From contig CAZXJO010000009.1 in assembly GCA_964641155.1 (NCBI GenBank), positions 1 through 24,798 of the forward strand: a DNA stretch of 24,798 nt. Reading direction: 5' to 3'. Numbering within the stretch: the first letter of the stretch is position 1; every line of letters begins with the position of its first letter. Of the stretch, positions 7,057-13,755 are shown one piece after another. This DNA is from DTCV01 sp964641155 (GTDB lineage Archaea; Thermoproteota; Thermoprotei_A; Sulfolobales; NBVN01). The notes under the pieces are model-generated. The model was not told where the DNA came from. It searched no databases and saw only the letters and a program-made list of their open reading frames with translations. The position numbers and the translations under genes are program-made.

Positions 7057-8637
7057 TCAACCACCTAAGACCTTAATAACTTCACCAGCGGCGCTAACGT
7101 ATTTCGTCGGATTAAATAACTCACGGGTCACCGGCGTTAGTACCTCATTTACGAATAATGGGGCTAGGATTCCGAGAACTACTAGCAAGGCCGATAGAAC
7201 GAACAAGGATGACAGATACACCCGATTCTCCTTAGCAGTGGTTAACTCCTTAGCAGGTAGTTTGAAGTACACACCGTAAAGTAGCTTTATGTACGCTAGG
7301 AGTGCGAACGCTGATGAAACCACCAATACTACCGCCAGCAGGGCAAGCCCTGAATCTATGAACGCCTCGTAGAGTAGTAACTTGCTGAAGAATCCAGCAA
7401 GTGGTGGTAGGCCCTCCAACGACAACACAGCTAACGTCAGGGTGAAGGAAGTCAGTGGTAGATATCTGCCGACGCCGGACATCTCATCTATGTTCCTAGT
7501 CCCTGCGACCTTAATCAGGACACCCGCTGAGAGGAAGAGCAATGCCTTACCGATTGCGTGGTTGACCGTATGATAGAGTGCTGCCTCAACACCTAATTCC
7601 GTACCTATTGATAAGCTGATGACTATAAGCCCCACATGCATGATTGTGCTGTAAGCTATTAACCTCTTAATATCGCTTTGGACTACCATAAGTGCTGAGG
7701 CTATTAAAGCCGATAGAGCCCCTAAGATTATGAGTAACTTCATAATCATGCCCACCACGTTGGCTATGGGTTGCATCGAGTCTAAACCGTAGATGGTGTA
7801 GAGGAACCTAATTATTGAGTAAACACCCACCTTGACGACGAGACCTGAAAGCGCTGCTGAGACTGGTGTCGGGGCTGCTGGATGTGCGTCGGGAAGCCAG
7901 AAGTGGTTTGGCACCACAGCCGACTTAAACGTAAAAGTCCACATGGACAGCGCTAGAGCTATGGCGCTCGCCAGGTGTACGTTCCCAACAACTACCCCGC
8001 TGTATGGGAACTCCCCACCAATCCTGGACTTATACGCTATGTCGGCCATGTTTAATGTTCCGAAGCTACCGTAGATGAATACCAGGGCGATGAAGTATAC
8101 GGTCGTTGCTAGAGCACCTATGAGAGAATACTTCATACCGGCTTCAACAGCTTCATGCGATGTCCTGTAGAACACAACTAAGCCGTAGGCAGATACTGAG
8201 AGAACTTCAAGCATGACGAACAAGTTGAAGACATCCCCGGTATAGACGCTACCTATCATGCCTGCCTCAAGCCCCAATAGCATGGTGTAGTACCACTCAT
8301 ACCCGCTGCTACCCCTCAGATACCACACACTGTAGATGCATATCATAAACATCACAGCCGATATGAAGACCCCGAAATAAGCACTCAGCGCATCAACCTC
8401 GTAGACTATCCCAAGAGGTGGTGGCCACCCGCCGAAAGGATACACTAGAGGACGTTTGGCAACGTAGACCACTGTGTAGAAGTTATATGATGTTAATGCT
8501 AGGGCGACCGCCGTCGCAATAAGGGCGTAGGCGTCGTAAAACGCCTTCCTCTTAATAACTAGAATGAATATGGGGAGGGTAAACGCCATAGCCATAATTA
8601 ACGGAGGGGTTGAACCAACAGTAATGTGGTCAAACAT
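7057..8637 (-). CDS. mbhH: Mbh antiporter-like subunit H (MrpD/NuoN-type)
   Basis: This is a large polytopic membrane protein (526 residues from ATG 8637, 529 from GTG 8646) of the proton-conducting antiporter family shared by MrpD, MbhH and NuoL/M/N. Counting from 8646, it keeps the key charged residues of the ion path: Glu147 in NLFVMLEVLS, Lys172 in GMKYSLIGALATT, Lys241 in FTFKSAVVPNHFWLPDAHP with His248 and His255, and Lys272 in GLVVKVGVYS. The broken-helix region APTPVSAALSG is present. It is the single MrpD-like pump of this operon; no MrpA N-terminal partner is seen, as in Mbh. The ATG at 8637 is favoured because TAGGTGTC lies six bases before it, while the GTG at 8646 is itself part of that site. 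Confidence 0.94.
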   Translation of the reverse strand: MFDHITVGSTPPLIMAMAFTLPIFILVIKRKAFYDAYALIATAVALALTSYNFYTVVYVAKRPLVYPFGGWPPPLGIVYEVDALSAYFGVFISAVMFMICIYSVWYLRGSSGYEWYYTMLLGLEAGMIGSVYTGDVFNLFVMLEVLSVSAYGLVVFYRTSHEAVEAGMKYSLIGALATTVYFIALVFIYGSFGTLNMADIAYKSRIGGEFPYSGVVVGNVHLASAIALALSMWTFTFKSAVVPNHFWLPDAHPAAPTPVSAALSGLVVKVGVYSIIRFLYTIYGLDSMQPIANVVGMIMKLLIILGALSALIASALMVVQSDIKRLIAYSTIMHVGLIVISLSIGTELGVEAALYHTVNHAIGKALLFLSAGVLIKVAGTRNIDEMSGVGRYLPLTSFTLTLAVLSLEGLPPLAGFFSKLLLYEAFIDSGLALLAVVLVVSSAFALLAYIKLLYGVYFKLPAKELTTAKENRVYLSSLFVLSALLVVLGILAPLFVNEVLTPVTRELFNPTKYVSAAGEVIKVLGG

Positions 8638-8646
8638 GGCTGACAC

Positions 8647-9150
8647 CTACTCAAAAATGTTCTTAACGTATTTCTCGAAGTCCTTCACGATATTCTCGTA
8701 AGTGGTCTTCGGGTCAGGTGATTTAACATCTATCCAATGCACATAGTAGACCTTACTGTCCTCATTTAAGTGTACGACGACGGTTCCCGGGGTATTCGTA
8801 ATTGAGTTTGCTATCGTCACCACGCTGTAGTCGTTGCTTACGTTATATGGGGCCCTAACAATCCCTGGATTGATGGGCATCTTAGGACTTAATATCCTCT
8901 TAACCACATCGAAATGTGCTCTGAACTCAGCAACGGTTAGGTAGTAGATGCCGTAGAGCAAGAGCCACGCAAACCTCTTAACACTCAACGCCTTACCCGC
9001 ATCACTTATCAGCAACTCCGATGTAAGGTAACTCGAAAGGACCGCAACGATTAGACCTAACACTAAGTCGTAAGCGCTGACCGAGCCTGAGAACACTATG
9101 TAGACAATGAACGTGAGTATTGCCACAGGTACCATCTTAACCAGCTTCAT
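8647..9150 (-). CDS. mbhA: Mbh antiporter module subunit A (MrpE-like)
   Basis: This 167-residue MrpE/MbhA-family protein has two N-terminal membrane segments (about residues 8-45) followed by a cytoplasmic domain. The family signature is clear in VVTIANSITNTPGTVVVHL, followed by YYVHWIDV. MrpE is a small subunit of the sodium/proton antiporter module thought to help assembly of the membrane arm. In Pyrococcus the equivalent gene opens the operon; here it lies between the C- and D-type antiporter genes. It starts at an ATG two bases after the previous stop, with GGGGGT upstream. Confidence 0.92.
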   Translation of the reverse strand: MKLVKMVPVAILTFIVYIVFSGSVSAYDLVLGLIVAVLSSYLTSELLISDAGKALSVKRFAWLLLYGIYYLTVAEFRAHFDVVKRILSPKMPINPGIVRAPYNVSNDYSVVTIANSITNTPGTVVVHLNEDSKVYYVHWIDVKSPDPKTTYENIVKDFEKYVKNIFE

Positions 9151-9152
9151 GA

Positions 9153-9557
9153 CTACCCCCTCAACCTCCTTATCTTTCTGACATCTAAGGTGCCGTAGAG
9201 TCTATAAAGTTGTAGCGCTATGAATATTATCAACATGTTTACAGCCATCCCTATGACCACGGCCGTTAGAACCAAGGCCTGCGGTAGGGGGTCTACAGCT
9301 GTGTTGGAGAACGCAACTATCTCGGAAGGTGAGGGATTTAAGTCCAGCAGTACTGGGGGTATTGAGGGAGGCTTTCTAAAGCCGACAACTATGGCGAGCA
9401 GGTTAGCAGCATCAGTAAATATGGTCAACGCTATTATTTTCTTTATGATGCTTGGCCTAGCTAAGATCCCGTACAACGAGATCCCTATGACACCTATCAG
9501 CGAGAGTAGAGCCACATTTCCTAGGAAAGCATTTATATCAATGCTCACCTGCCTCAC
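9153..9557 (-). CDS. mbhG: Mbh antiporter module subunit G (MrpC/NuoK-like)
   Basis: This is a 134-residue NuoK/MrpC-type protein with three membrane helices (about 15-33, 40-60 and 92-118). The typical long loop before the last helix contains DPLPQALVLTAVVIGMAVN, the family hallmark in which an acidic residue and proline precede the helix carrying the conserved ion-path position. It partners the MrpD-like subunit in the translocation module. A GTG at 9557 overlaps the mbhF-like gene by 20 bases. A second GTG at 9548 (MSIDINAFLG) is possible and leaves a shorter overlap. Confidence 0.9.
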   Translation of the reverse strand: MRQVSIDINAFLGNVALLSLIGVIGISLYGILARPSIIKKIIALTIFTDAANLLAIVVGFRKPPSIPPVLLDLNPSPSEIVAFSNTAVDPLPQALVLTAVVIGMAVNMLIIFIALQLYRLYGTLDVRKIRRLRG

Positions 9558-10353
9558 CCCTCATCTGCTCTTTAACCAGACCCTCTTCAATTGAGAGCAG
9601 TAGGAAAAGTATTGAGAAACCGAAGGTGACCGCCAAGAACTCAAACACGTTGTAGAGTATTAAGGACCCAGATATTAGGGAACCGCCCACATATGCCGGT
9701 AGGCTTACGGGTGCGTTGACCTTCGCTTGATTCTGCATTATATACGCGTTCGCACCGCTGATTAACGCCATAATTATTGGTATGAAGACCGTGAGGGCTA
9801 TGCCTGCCAGACCCATCGACCTGAACGCAAGCGCTAGCTCCTTAGATAACCTCAATTCGAGTAGGAAGTACCTCGAGAAAACTACTATCAGTATCGTAGG
9901 TATGACGGCCATCGCAGCTCCTGCTTGGAAGCCTCCGCCAGGCGTTAAGTGTCCGTGCAGGGCTATTGAGATAGCTATCGATATGTTAATAGGTATTAAC
10001 AACTTAGTCACTAGTTTAACTATCTTGGAGAGCCCCACCCCACCGCCTTTGGGGCCGACCTTCTCACTGATATCTCTGTACACAGCTACAGCACCGATGA
10101 TGGCCAGGTAGAAGACTGCTGTCTCAAATAAAGTGTCCAAACCCCTGTAATCCCACACAATTGCTGTAACGCCTTCAGGACTCATAGCGGTGAATAGCCG
10201 GTTATCAGGGTTATACGTCGTGCTTAAGAAAGCCTTAGCCAGAGGCCTCACGTCGTCGAATAGGGGTCCCAGGCCGCCGCCCACAGTCACTATGTAAGAT
10301 ATCACCACGACAATGATGGCCAAAGATGCGGCCACTAATGCCTCCTTCTTCAT
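9538..10353 (-). CDS. mbhEF: Fused Mbh subunits E and F (MrpA C-terminal part + MrpB)
   Basis: This 271-residue membrane protein appears to join two subunits that are separate in Pyrococcus. Residues 1-95 resemble MbhE: a helix, a loop, then AIVWDYRGLDTLFETAVFYLA, the conserved DxRGxDTxxE stretch from the end of MrpA. Residues 110-260 resemble MbhF/MrpB, with HGHLTPGGGFQAGA (133-146) and further helices, including the typical NVFEFLAVTFGFSILFLLL. The join near residues 95-110 is a short charged, glycine-rich linker (GPKGGG). There is no stop or start between the two parts, so the fusion is real in this sequence. Its ATG overlaps the preceding stop as ATGA. Confidence 0.88.
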   Translation of the reverse strand: MKKEALVAASLAIIVVVISYIVTVGGGLGPLFDDVRPLAKAFLSTTYNPDNRLFTAMSPEGVTAIVWDYRGLDTLFETAVFYLAIIGAVAVYRDISEKVGPKGGGVGLSKIVKLVTKLLIPINISIAISIALHGHLTPGGGFQAGAAMAVIPTILIVVFSRYFLLELRLSKELALAFRSMGLAGIALTVFIPIIMALISGANAYIMQNQAKVNAPVSLPAYVGGSLISGSLILYNVFEFLAVTFGFSILFLLLSIEEGLVKEQMRGEAGEH

Positions 10354-10601
10354 GGCTCTTCGACCTCCTCAGTTTTCCTTATTAGAAAGAGTAGTGCGGC
10401 CGGGTAAATACCCACCGTAATCGGCAGGTAGACGAGCACTATGTCAGGCGCTTTAAGCAGGTATAGAGCCAGCGTAAAAGCAATGCTTTGAACTGCTGAG
10501 AGGACCACGGCCTTCACCAAATGCCTCTCAATTATTGCTAGATACGTAGCTATTAACGCAAACAACATAACGATTGCCAGTAACAGGTAAGCGATGTCCA
10601 T
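10350..10601 (-). CDS. mbhD: Mbh antiporter module subunit D (DUF4040)
   Basis: This is an 83-residue protein with three hydrophobic segments. It contains KAPDIVLVYLPITVGIYPAALL, the A-P-D-x-x-L pattern of the MrpA C-terminal region (DUF4040) that stands alone as MbhD. It is part of the membrane arm next to the E-F protein, and the gene sits directly before the E-F fusion, as D precedes E and F in Pyrococcus. The ATG at 10601 shares a base with the previous stop (TGATG) and follows GGAGGTG; a TTG one codon earlier is the alternative. Confidence 0.88.
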   Translation of the reverse strand: MDIAYLLLAIVMLFALIATYLAIIERHLVKAVVLSAVQSIAFTLALYLLKAPDIVLVYLPITVGIYPAALLFLIRKTEEVEEP

Positions 10602-10969
10602 CAACTGACACCTCCCTCCTCCTCTAAGTGATCCACGACCTTAGGGAAAACCGGCGCCGTCTTAGACTTGTGGGCAGCCCTAGCAATTGCGTGGGAGCCT
10701 GCTGGGGCAAGGATTAATATGAGGAATGCTGAAACGAGAGCGCACCCACCTACGAACCATCTGTAAATGCCTAGGAAATCTGAGCCGAAGGCAATTAATG
10801 AGGAACCGATCAGCGGGTAAAAAGCACCTCCGATAGTGCCTACGGTAGCTGCGTGAAGTCTGACGAAGAAGTTTGGAAACCTGTTCATCCCTAAAGCACC
10901 TATTAAGTCGCAGAGGGCCCCAATGAATAGCAGAACACTACCTATTACCACTAAGACGTATTCAAACAT
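10601..10969 (-). CDS. mbhC: Mbh antiporter module subunit C (MrpG-like)
   Basis: This 122-residue MrpG/MbhC-family protein has three membrane helices. Signature features are the glycine/leucine-rich first helix ending LIGALGMNRFPNFFVRLHAATVGTIGG, where the F-x-R-L-H-A-A-T block is diagnostic of MrpG. MrpG is a small subunit of the cation/proton antiporter module. I prefer the ATG at 10969, preceded by GGTGAGTGATC, over a GTG at 10975 that overlaps the mrpF-like stop. Confidence 0.93.
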   Translation of the reverse strand: MFEYVLVVIGSVLLFIGALCDLIGALGMNRFPNFFVRLHAATVGTIGGAFYPLIGSSLIAFGSDFLGIYRWFVGGCALVSAFLILILAPAGSHAIARAAHKSKTAPVFPKVVDHLEEEGGVS

Positions 10970-10971
10970 GA

Positions 10972-11256
10972 TCACTCACCCATCTCCTTCCTCTCCAAGT
11001 ACTTAGCCATGAATATATCGAATGCGTAAGTCCATAATGCGAGGACTACGGCCGTGATGGGAAGTACAGGGGATTTGAAGTATATCCCCAAGACGGCTAA
11101 GAAAACAACTAAGTCGAAGGATAACGCGTCAACGGCTAAGACCCTGTCAGGTATTGTGGGCCCCTTCAAAATTCTGATGAAGTAAAGGACGTATGCGAGC
11201 ACGAATATTGGTATGGTGTATAGGATCACCGACGTGACCAATGACTCCAAGTCCAT
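10972..11256 (-). CDS. mbhB: Mbh antiporter module subunit B (MrpF-like)
   Basis: This 94-residue MrpF/MbhB-family protein has three helices. The block RILKGPTIPDRVLAVDALSFDL carries the conserved G-P-T-x-x-D-R-x-x-A-x-D motif, in which the aspartates are important for antiport in Mrp systems. It is the first gene of the antiporter block and follows the ferredoxin-like subunit after a 42-base gap, the longest within the operon. Its ATG has GAGGTT six bases upstream. Confidence 0.94.
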   Translation of the reverse strand: MDLESLVTSVILYTIPIFVLAYVLYFIRILKGPTIPDRVLAVDALSFDLVVFLAVLGIYFKSPVLPITAVVLALWTYAFDIFMAKYLERKEMGE

Positions 11257-11298
11257 CTCAATAACCTCTAAACTCTATAGTCGATGAGTTTTTAAGCA

Positions 11299-11682
11299 TT
11301 ATTGACCTCCCTCCAAAGTCTTCATGCTCAGGTCGTTGGAATTCCCTAATTTATCTGAACTCATTTCGAAGAAGTTTGTGGTCACGTACGATTTAACCGG
11401 GCAGACGTCAACACATCTATAACAGAATATGCACCTACCGTACTCGATGACTGGGTATGTACCCCTCGGATTCTGCTTCAACTTCTTCGGTAAGTTATTC
11501 ATAGTTATCGCGTTTGTAGGACATTCTAAGGCACATAAACTACAGCCAATGCATTTAGTTAGGTCCGCATAGTGACGTCCCCTATGCTCCTGCAGGGCCA
11601 GCGGTGGGTGCTTAGGGTACTCGACGGTCGCTGCCTTCCTGACCAAGTTACTTAATATCTCATTAAGTATCTTAAGACCCAC
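11299..11682 (-). CDS. mbhN: Mbh hydrogenase ferredoxin-like subunit N (NuoI-type)
   Basis: This 127-residue protein carries two [4Fe-4S] clusters: CIGCSLCALECP (Cys44, 47, 50, 54) and CIFCYRCVDVCP (Cys84, 87, 90, 94). It is the polyferredoxin that receives electrons from reduced ferredoxin and passes them to the J/L hydrogenase core, equivalent to MbhN and NuoI. HPPLALQEHRGRHYADLTKCIGC matches the NuoI-type lead-in. It begins at a GTG four bases from the end of mbhL, with a G-rich stretch upstream. In Pyrococcus this gene ends the operon; here it directly follows L. Confidence 0.93.
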   Translation of the reverse strand: MGLKILNEILSNLVRKAATVEYPKHPPLALQEHRGRHYADLTKCIGCSLCALECPTNAITMNNLPKKLKQNPRGTYPVIEYGRCIFCYRCVDVCPVKSYVTTNFFEMSSDKLGNSNDLSMKTLEGGQ

Positions 11683-11683
11683 C

Positions 11684-12838
11684 TCACAACCCCCTACCTA
11701 AATCCTTAAATCTTAAGGACCTCACCTCACCCGACCTCTCATCAATTACTAGCACCCTCTCAGTGCAGGACACGCAGGGGTCTACGCTGGTTAATATTAC
11801 TGGTACGTCAGCTATGTTCGCATCCTTGTACGCTATGACACCGTTTATTATGTTGTGGAAGGAAGGGGTTCTAACCTTAACCCTATACGGCTTATCCCCA
11901 CCCTTACTCACTATATGGTAGAACAGCTCCCCTCTAGGAGCCTCAACCCTCGAGAAAACCTCACCCGGCGGTAATGCCCTCACAGGGGTCTTAGGCGCTA
12001 TAGGGCCCTGAGGTAGGTGTTTGAGGACGTACCTGACAATCTCTATCGACTGCAACGTTTCGTCAAACCTGACTAACATCCTGGACAGCGAGTCCCCCTC
12101 ATCGTACGTGATTACGTCGAACGGTACCTCACCATATGCCGCGTACGGGTCGTCAGCCCTAACATCCGACTTAATGCCCGAACCCCTCAGGGTCGGACCA
12201 ACCAACGAGTATTTCAACGCATCAGCCGGTTTCACCACACCAACACCCCTCAACCTCTTATTCAAGGTGAAGTCCTCCATGAACACCTTCTTATAGTGTT
12301 TCACCTTTTCCTCAACACCTTCTAACACCTTCAAAATCTTATCCCTCTTCACTTCGTCAACATCCCTCCTAACACCTCCCAGAGTGTAGTAGTCTGAAAG
12401 CACTCTATTGCCTGTGACCAATTCCTTGAGCATCATCACGGGTTCCCTATCCCTCATCATCAGCATGAATAGGCTGTCGAAGCCTATTACCTCAGCCATA
12501 ACAGCCGATATGAGTATGTGCGAGTGGATCCTCTCCAACTCCATTATTAAGGTCCTCAAATACTGGGCCCTGGGAGGGACTTCGATGCCTCCTATGGCTT
12601 CAACTCCTTGGGTGTATGTTTGTGCGTGGACGGTGTTACATATCCCGCAGATCCTGCTGTATAGGAAGACGTTCTTATTCCAGGTGTTGCGCTCACCTAA
12701 TTTCTCAGCCCCTCTATGATTGTAGCCGGTGACCACTTGAACATCTACTACTTTCTCACCATCTGCCCTGACCCTGAGCATTATGGGTTCGTGGAGGGCT
12801 GGGTGCTGAGGGCCTACAGGGATTTCAATCAACGACAT
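11684..12838 (-). CDS. mbhL: [NiFe] hydrogenase large subunit, Mbh type (group 4)
   Basis: This is the catalytic large subunit (384 residues), homologous to NuoD but with the four nickel-binding cysteines that mark a real hydrogenase: RICGIC at Cys64/Cys67 and DPCVSC at Cys355/Cys358. The conserved N-terminal GYNHRGAEKL and PVGPQHPA are present. A tail of 26 residues follows Cys358, starting TER, as in precursors that are trimmed by a maturation protease after metal insertion. Complexes that lost hydrogenase activity (Nuo, Fpo, sulfane reductase Mbs) lack part of this cysteine set. The ATG follows GGTG seven bases upstream. Its direct neighbours encode the K and N subunits, and hypF lies just upstream of the operon. 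Confidence 0.95.
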   Translation of the reverse strand: MSLIEIPVGPQHPALHEPIMLRVRADGEKVVDVQVVTGYNHRGAEKLGERNTWNKNVFLYSRICGICNTVHAQTYTQGVEAIGGIEVPPRAQYLRTLIMELERIHSHILISAVMAEVIGFDSLFMLMMRDREPVMMLKELVTGNRVLSDYYTLGGVRRDVDEVKRDKILKVLEGVEEKVKHYKKVFMEDFTLNKRLRGVGVVKPADALKYSLVGPTLRGSGIKSDVRADDPYAAYGEVPFDVITYDEGDSLSRMLVRFDETLQSIEIVRYVLKHLPQGPIAPKTPVRALPPGEVFSRVEAPRGELFYHIVSKGGDKPYRVKVRTPSFHNIINGVIAYKDANIADVPVILTSVDPCVSCTERVLVIDERSGEVRSLRFKDLGRGL

Positions 12839-12841
12839 GGC

Positions 12842-13294
12842 TCACACCTTAAAGTCCTTCCTAAGCGGGTAGACACCCTGGGAAACAAGCTCCGAGGGTA
12901 GGAGGAAACCCCTCCTTAACTTCTCATTGCCTTCAAACACCACCCCCAGTAGGTCATAGCTCTCTAACTCGCTGTTGATGGCTCCCGGAATTAAGTCACT
13001 GATCGTAGGTACTTTAGGGCTGTCCCTAGGGACCTTAACCTTAAGAACGACCATGAGCTTCTCATCAACGACCCACAGGCAGTAGTTGAGTTCGATGATC
13101 CCCTCGTTGATGTAGTCCACGCCTGAAATGGATGACACGTACATGTTGATGCCGGCACTCATTAAATTCGTTATGACCTCCCTAAGCCTATCAGCGCTTA
13201 CCTCAAATACGTAGCGCCTCACCTGCTTGGACCCCAGCTGATTCAACCCCGAACTCTTCAATAAATCTAAGACCTTACTCACTGCGACCACCAT
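12842..13294 (-). CDS. mbhK: Mbh hydrogenase subunit K (NuoC-like)
   Basis: This 150-residue NuoC/MbhK-type protein is a soluble subunit that packs against the large subunit. The IMYVSSISGVDYINEGIIELNYCLWVVD-like region and VPRDSPKVPTISDLIPGAINSELESYDLLGVVFEG near the C-terminus carry the NuoC pattern (PRDxPxVPTIxDxxxxAxxxExExxDLxGVxFEG). The ATG at 13294 overlaps mbhJ by 20 bases. A GTG at 13282 (MSKVLDLL), preceded by GGTGGT, may be the true start. Confidence 0.9.
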   Translation of the reverse strand: MVVAVSKVLDLLKSSGLNQLGSKQVRRYVFEVSADRLREVITNLMSAGINMYVSSISGVDYINEGIIELNYCLWVVDEKLMVVLKVKVPRDSPKVPTISDLIPGAINSELESYDLLGVVFEGNEKLRRGFLLPSELVSQGVYPLRKDFKV

Positions 13295-13703
13295 CCAACT
13301 TACTGAGCAATCTCACAATACCGTATAGGATTGCCTCAGGCCTCGGGGGACATCCCGGGACGTACATACTTACGGGCACGACCTTATCAGCACCATCTAG
13401 CACTGAGTAAGAGCCTGCAAAGACGCCGCCGCTTATGGCGCAAGCACCGACCGCCACCACGAACTTAGGCGACGGCATCTGCTCGTAAAGCCTCTTCAAC
13501 CTCTCACCAGCTTTCTTAGTGACAGCACCTGTCACGACCATGACGTCAGCATGTCTTGGGTTGGGGGCTAATTTAACACCGAACCTCTCAGGATCGTAAT
13601 AAGGCGTTAAAGCAGCCAACACCTCTATGTCACACCCGTTACAAGCACCGGTATTGAAGTGAAGCAACCACGGGGAATACTTAACTACTTTAGCGCTGAC
13701 CAT
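13275..13703 (-). CDS. mbhJ: [NiFe] hydrogenase small subunit, Mbh type (NuoB-like)
   Basis: This is the small subunit carrying the proximal [4Fe-4S] cluster that wires the NiFe site. From ATG 13703 it has 142 residues, and the ligands are Cys21 and Cys24 (CNGCDIE), Cys88 (VGACA) and Cys118 (PGCPPRPEA). The stretch LTPYYDPERFGVKLAPNPRHADV closely follows the known MbhJ family pattern. A TTG at 13733 would add ten residues, but it lies inside a TATA-like A/T stretch, so I prefer the ATG. It is the first gene of the hydrogenase operon and lies 52 bases after hypF. Confidence 0.92.
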   Translation of the reverse strand: MVSAKVVKYSPWLLHFNTGACNGCDIEVLAALTPYYDPERFGVKLAPNPRHADVMVVTGAVTKKAGERLKRLYEQMPSPKFVVAVGACAISGGVFAGSYSVLDGADKVVPVSMYVPGCPPRPEAILYGIVRLLSKLDGGRSE

Positions 13704-13720
13704 CCAAGCATACCTAACCG

Positions 13721-13744
13721 TTTTTTTAAACAACCTTAAAATAT
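13721..13744 (-). promoter_or_regulatory. Probable promoter of the hydrogenase operon
   Basis: The minus strand between hypF and mbhJ contains TATTTTAAGG (13735-13744) and TTTAAAAAAA (13721-13730). The first lies 32-41 bases and the second 18-27 bases before the ATG at 13703. Either could act as a TATA box giving a very short leader. This suggests the operon can be transcribed apart from hypF, although read-through is also possible. Confidence 0.4.
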
Positions 13745-13755
13745 TTTACTAAATC

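Noticed and set aside
12716..12901. Open frames opposite the hydrogenase, hypF and helicase genes
   Set aside because: They lie antisense to strongly supported genes, have no family features and mirror the codon pattern of the real gene on the other strand.
5434..13733. Sulfane reductase (Mbs/Mbx) or complex I-like oxidoreductase instead of hydrogenase
   Set aside because: The large subunit keeps both CxxC pairs for nickel, the gene set has a single MrpD-like subunit with an MbhI-like neighbour, and hypF is adjacent; these favour an Mbh-type hydrogenase.
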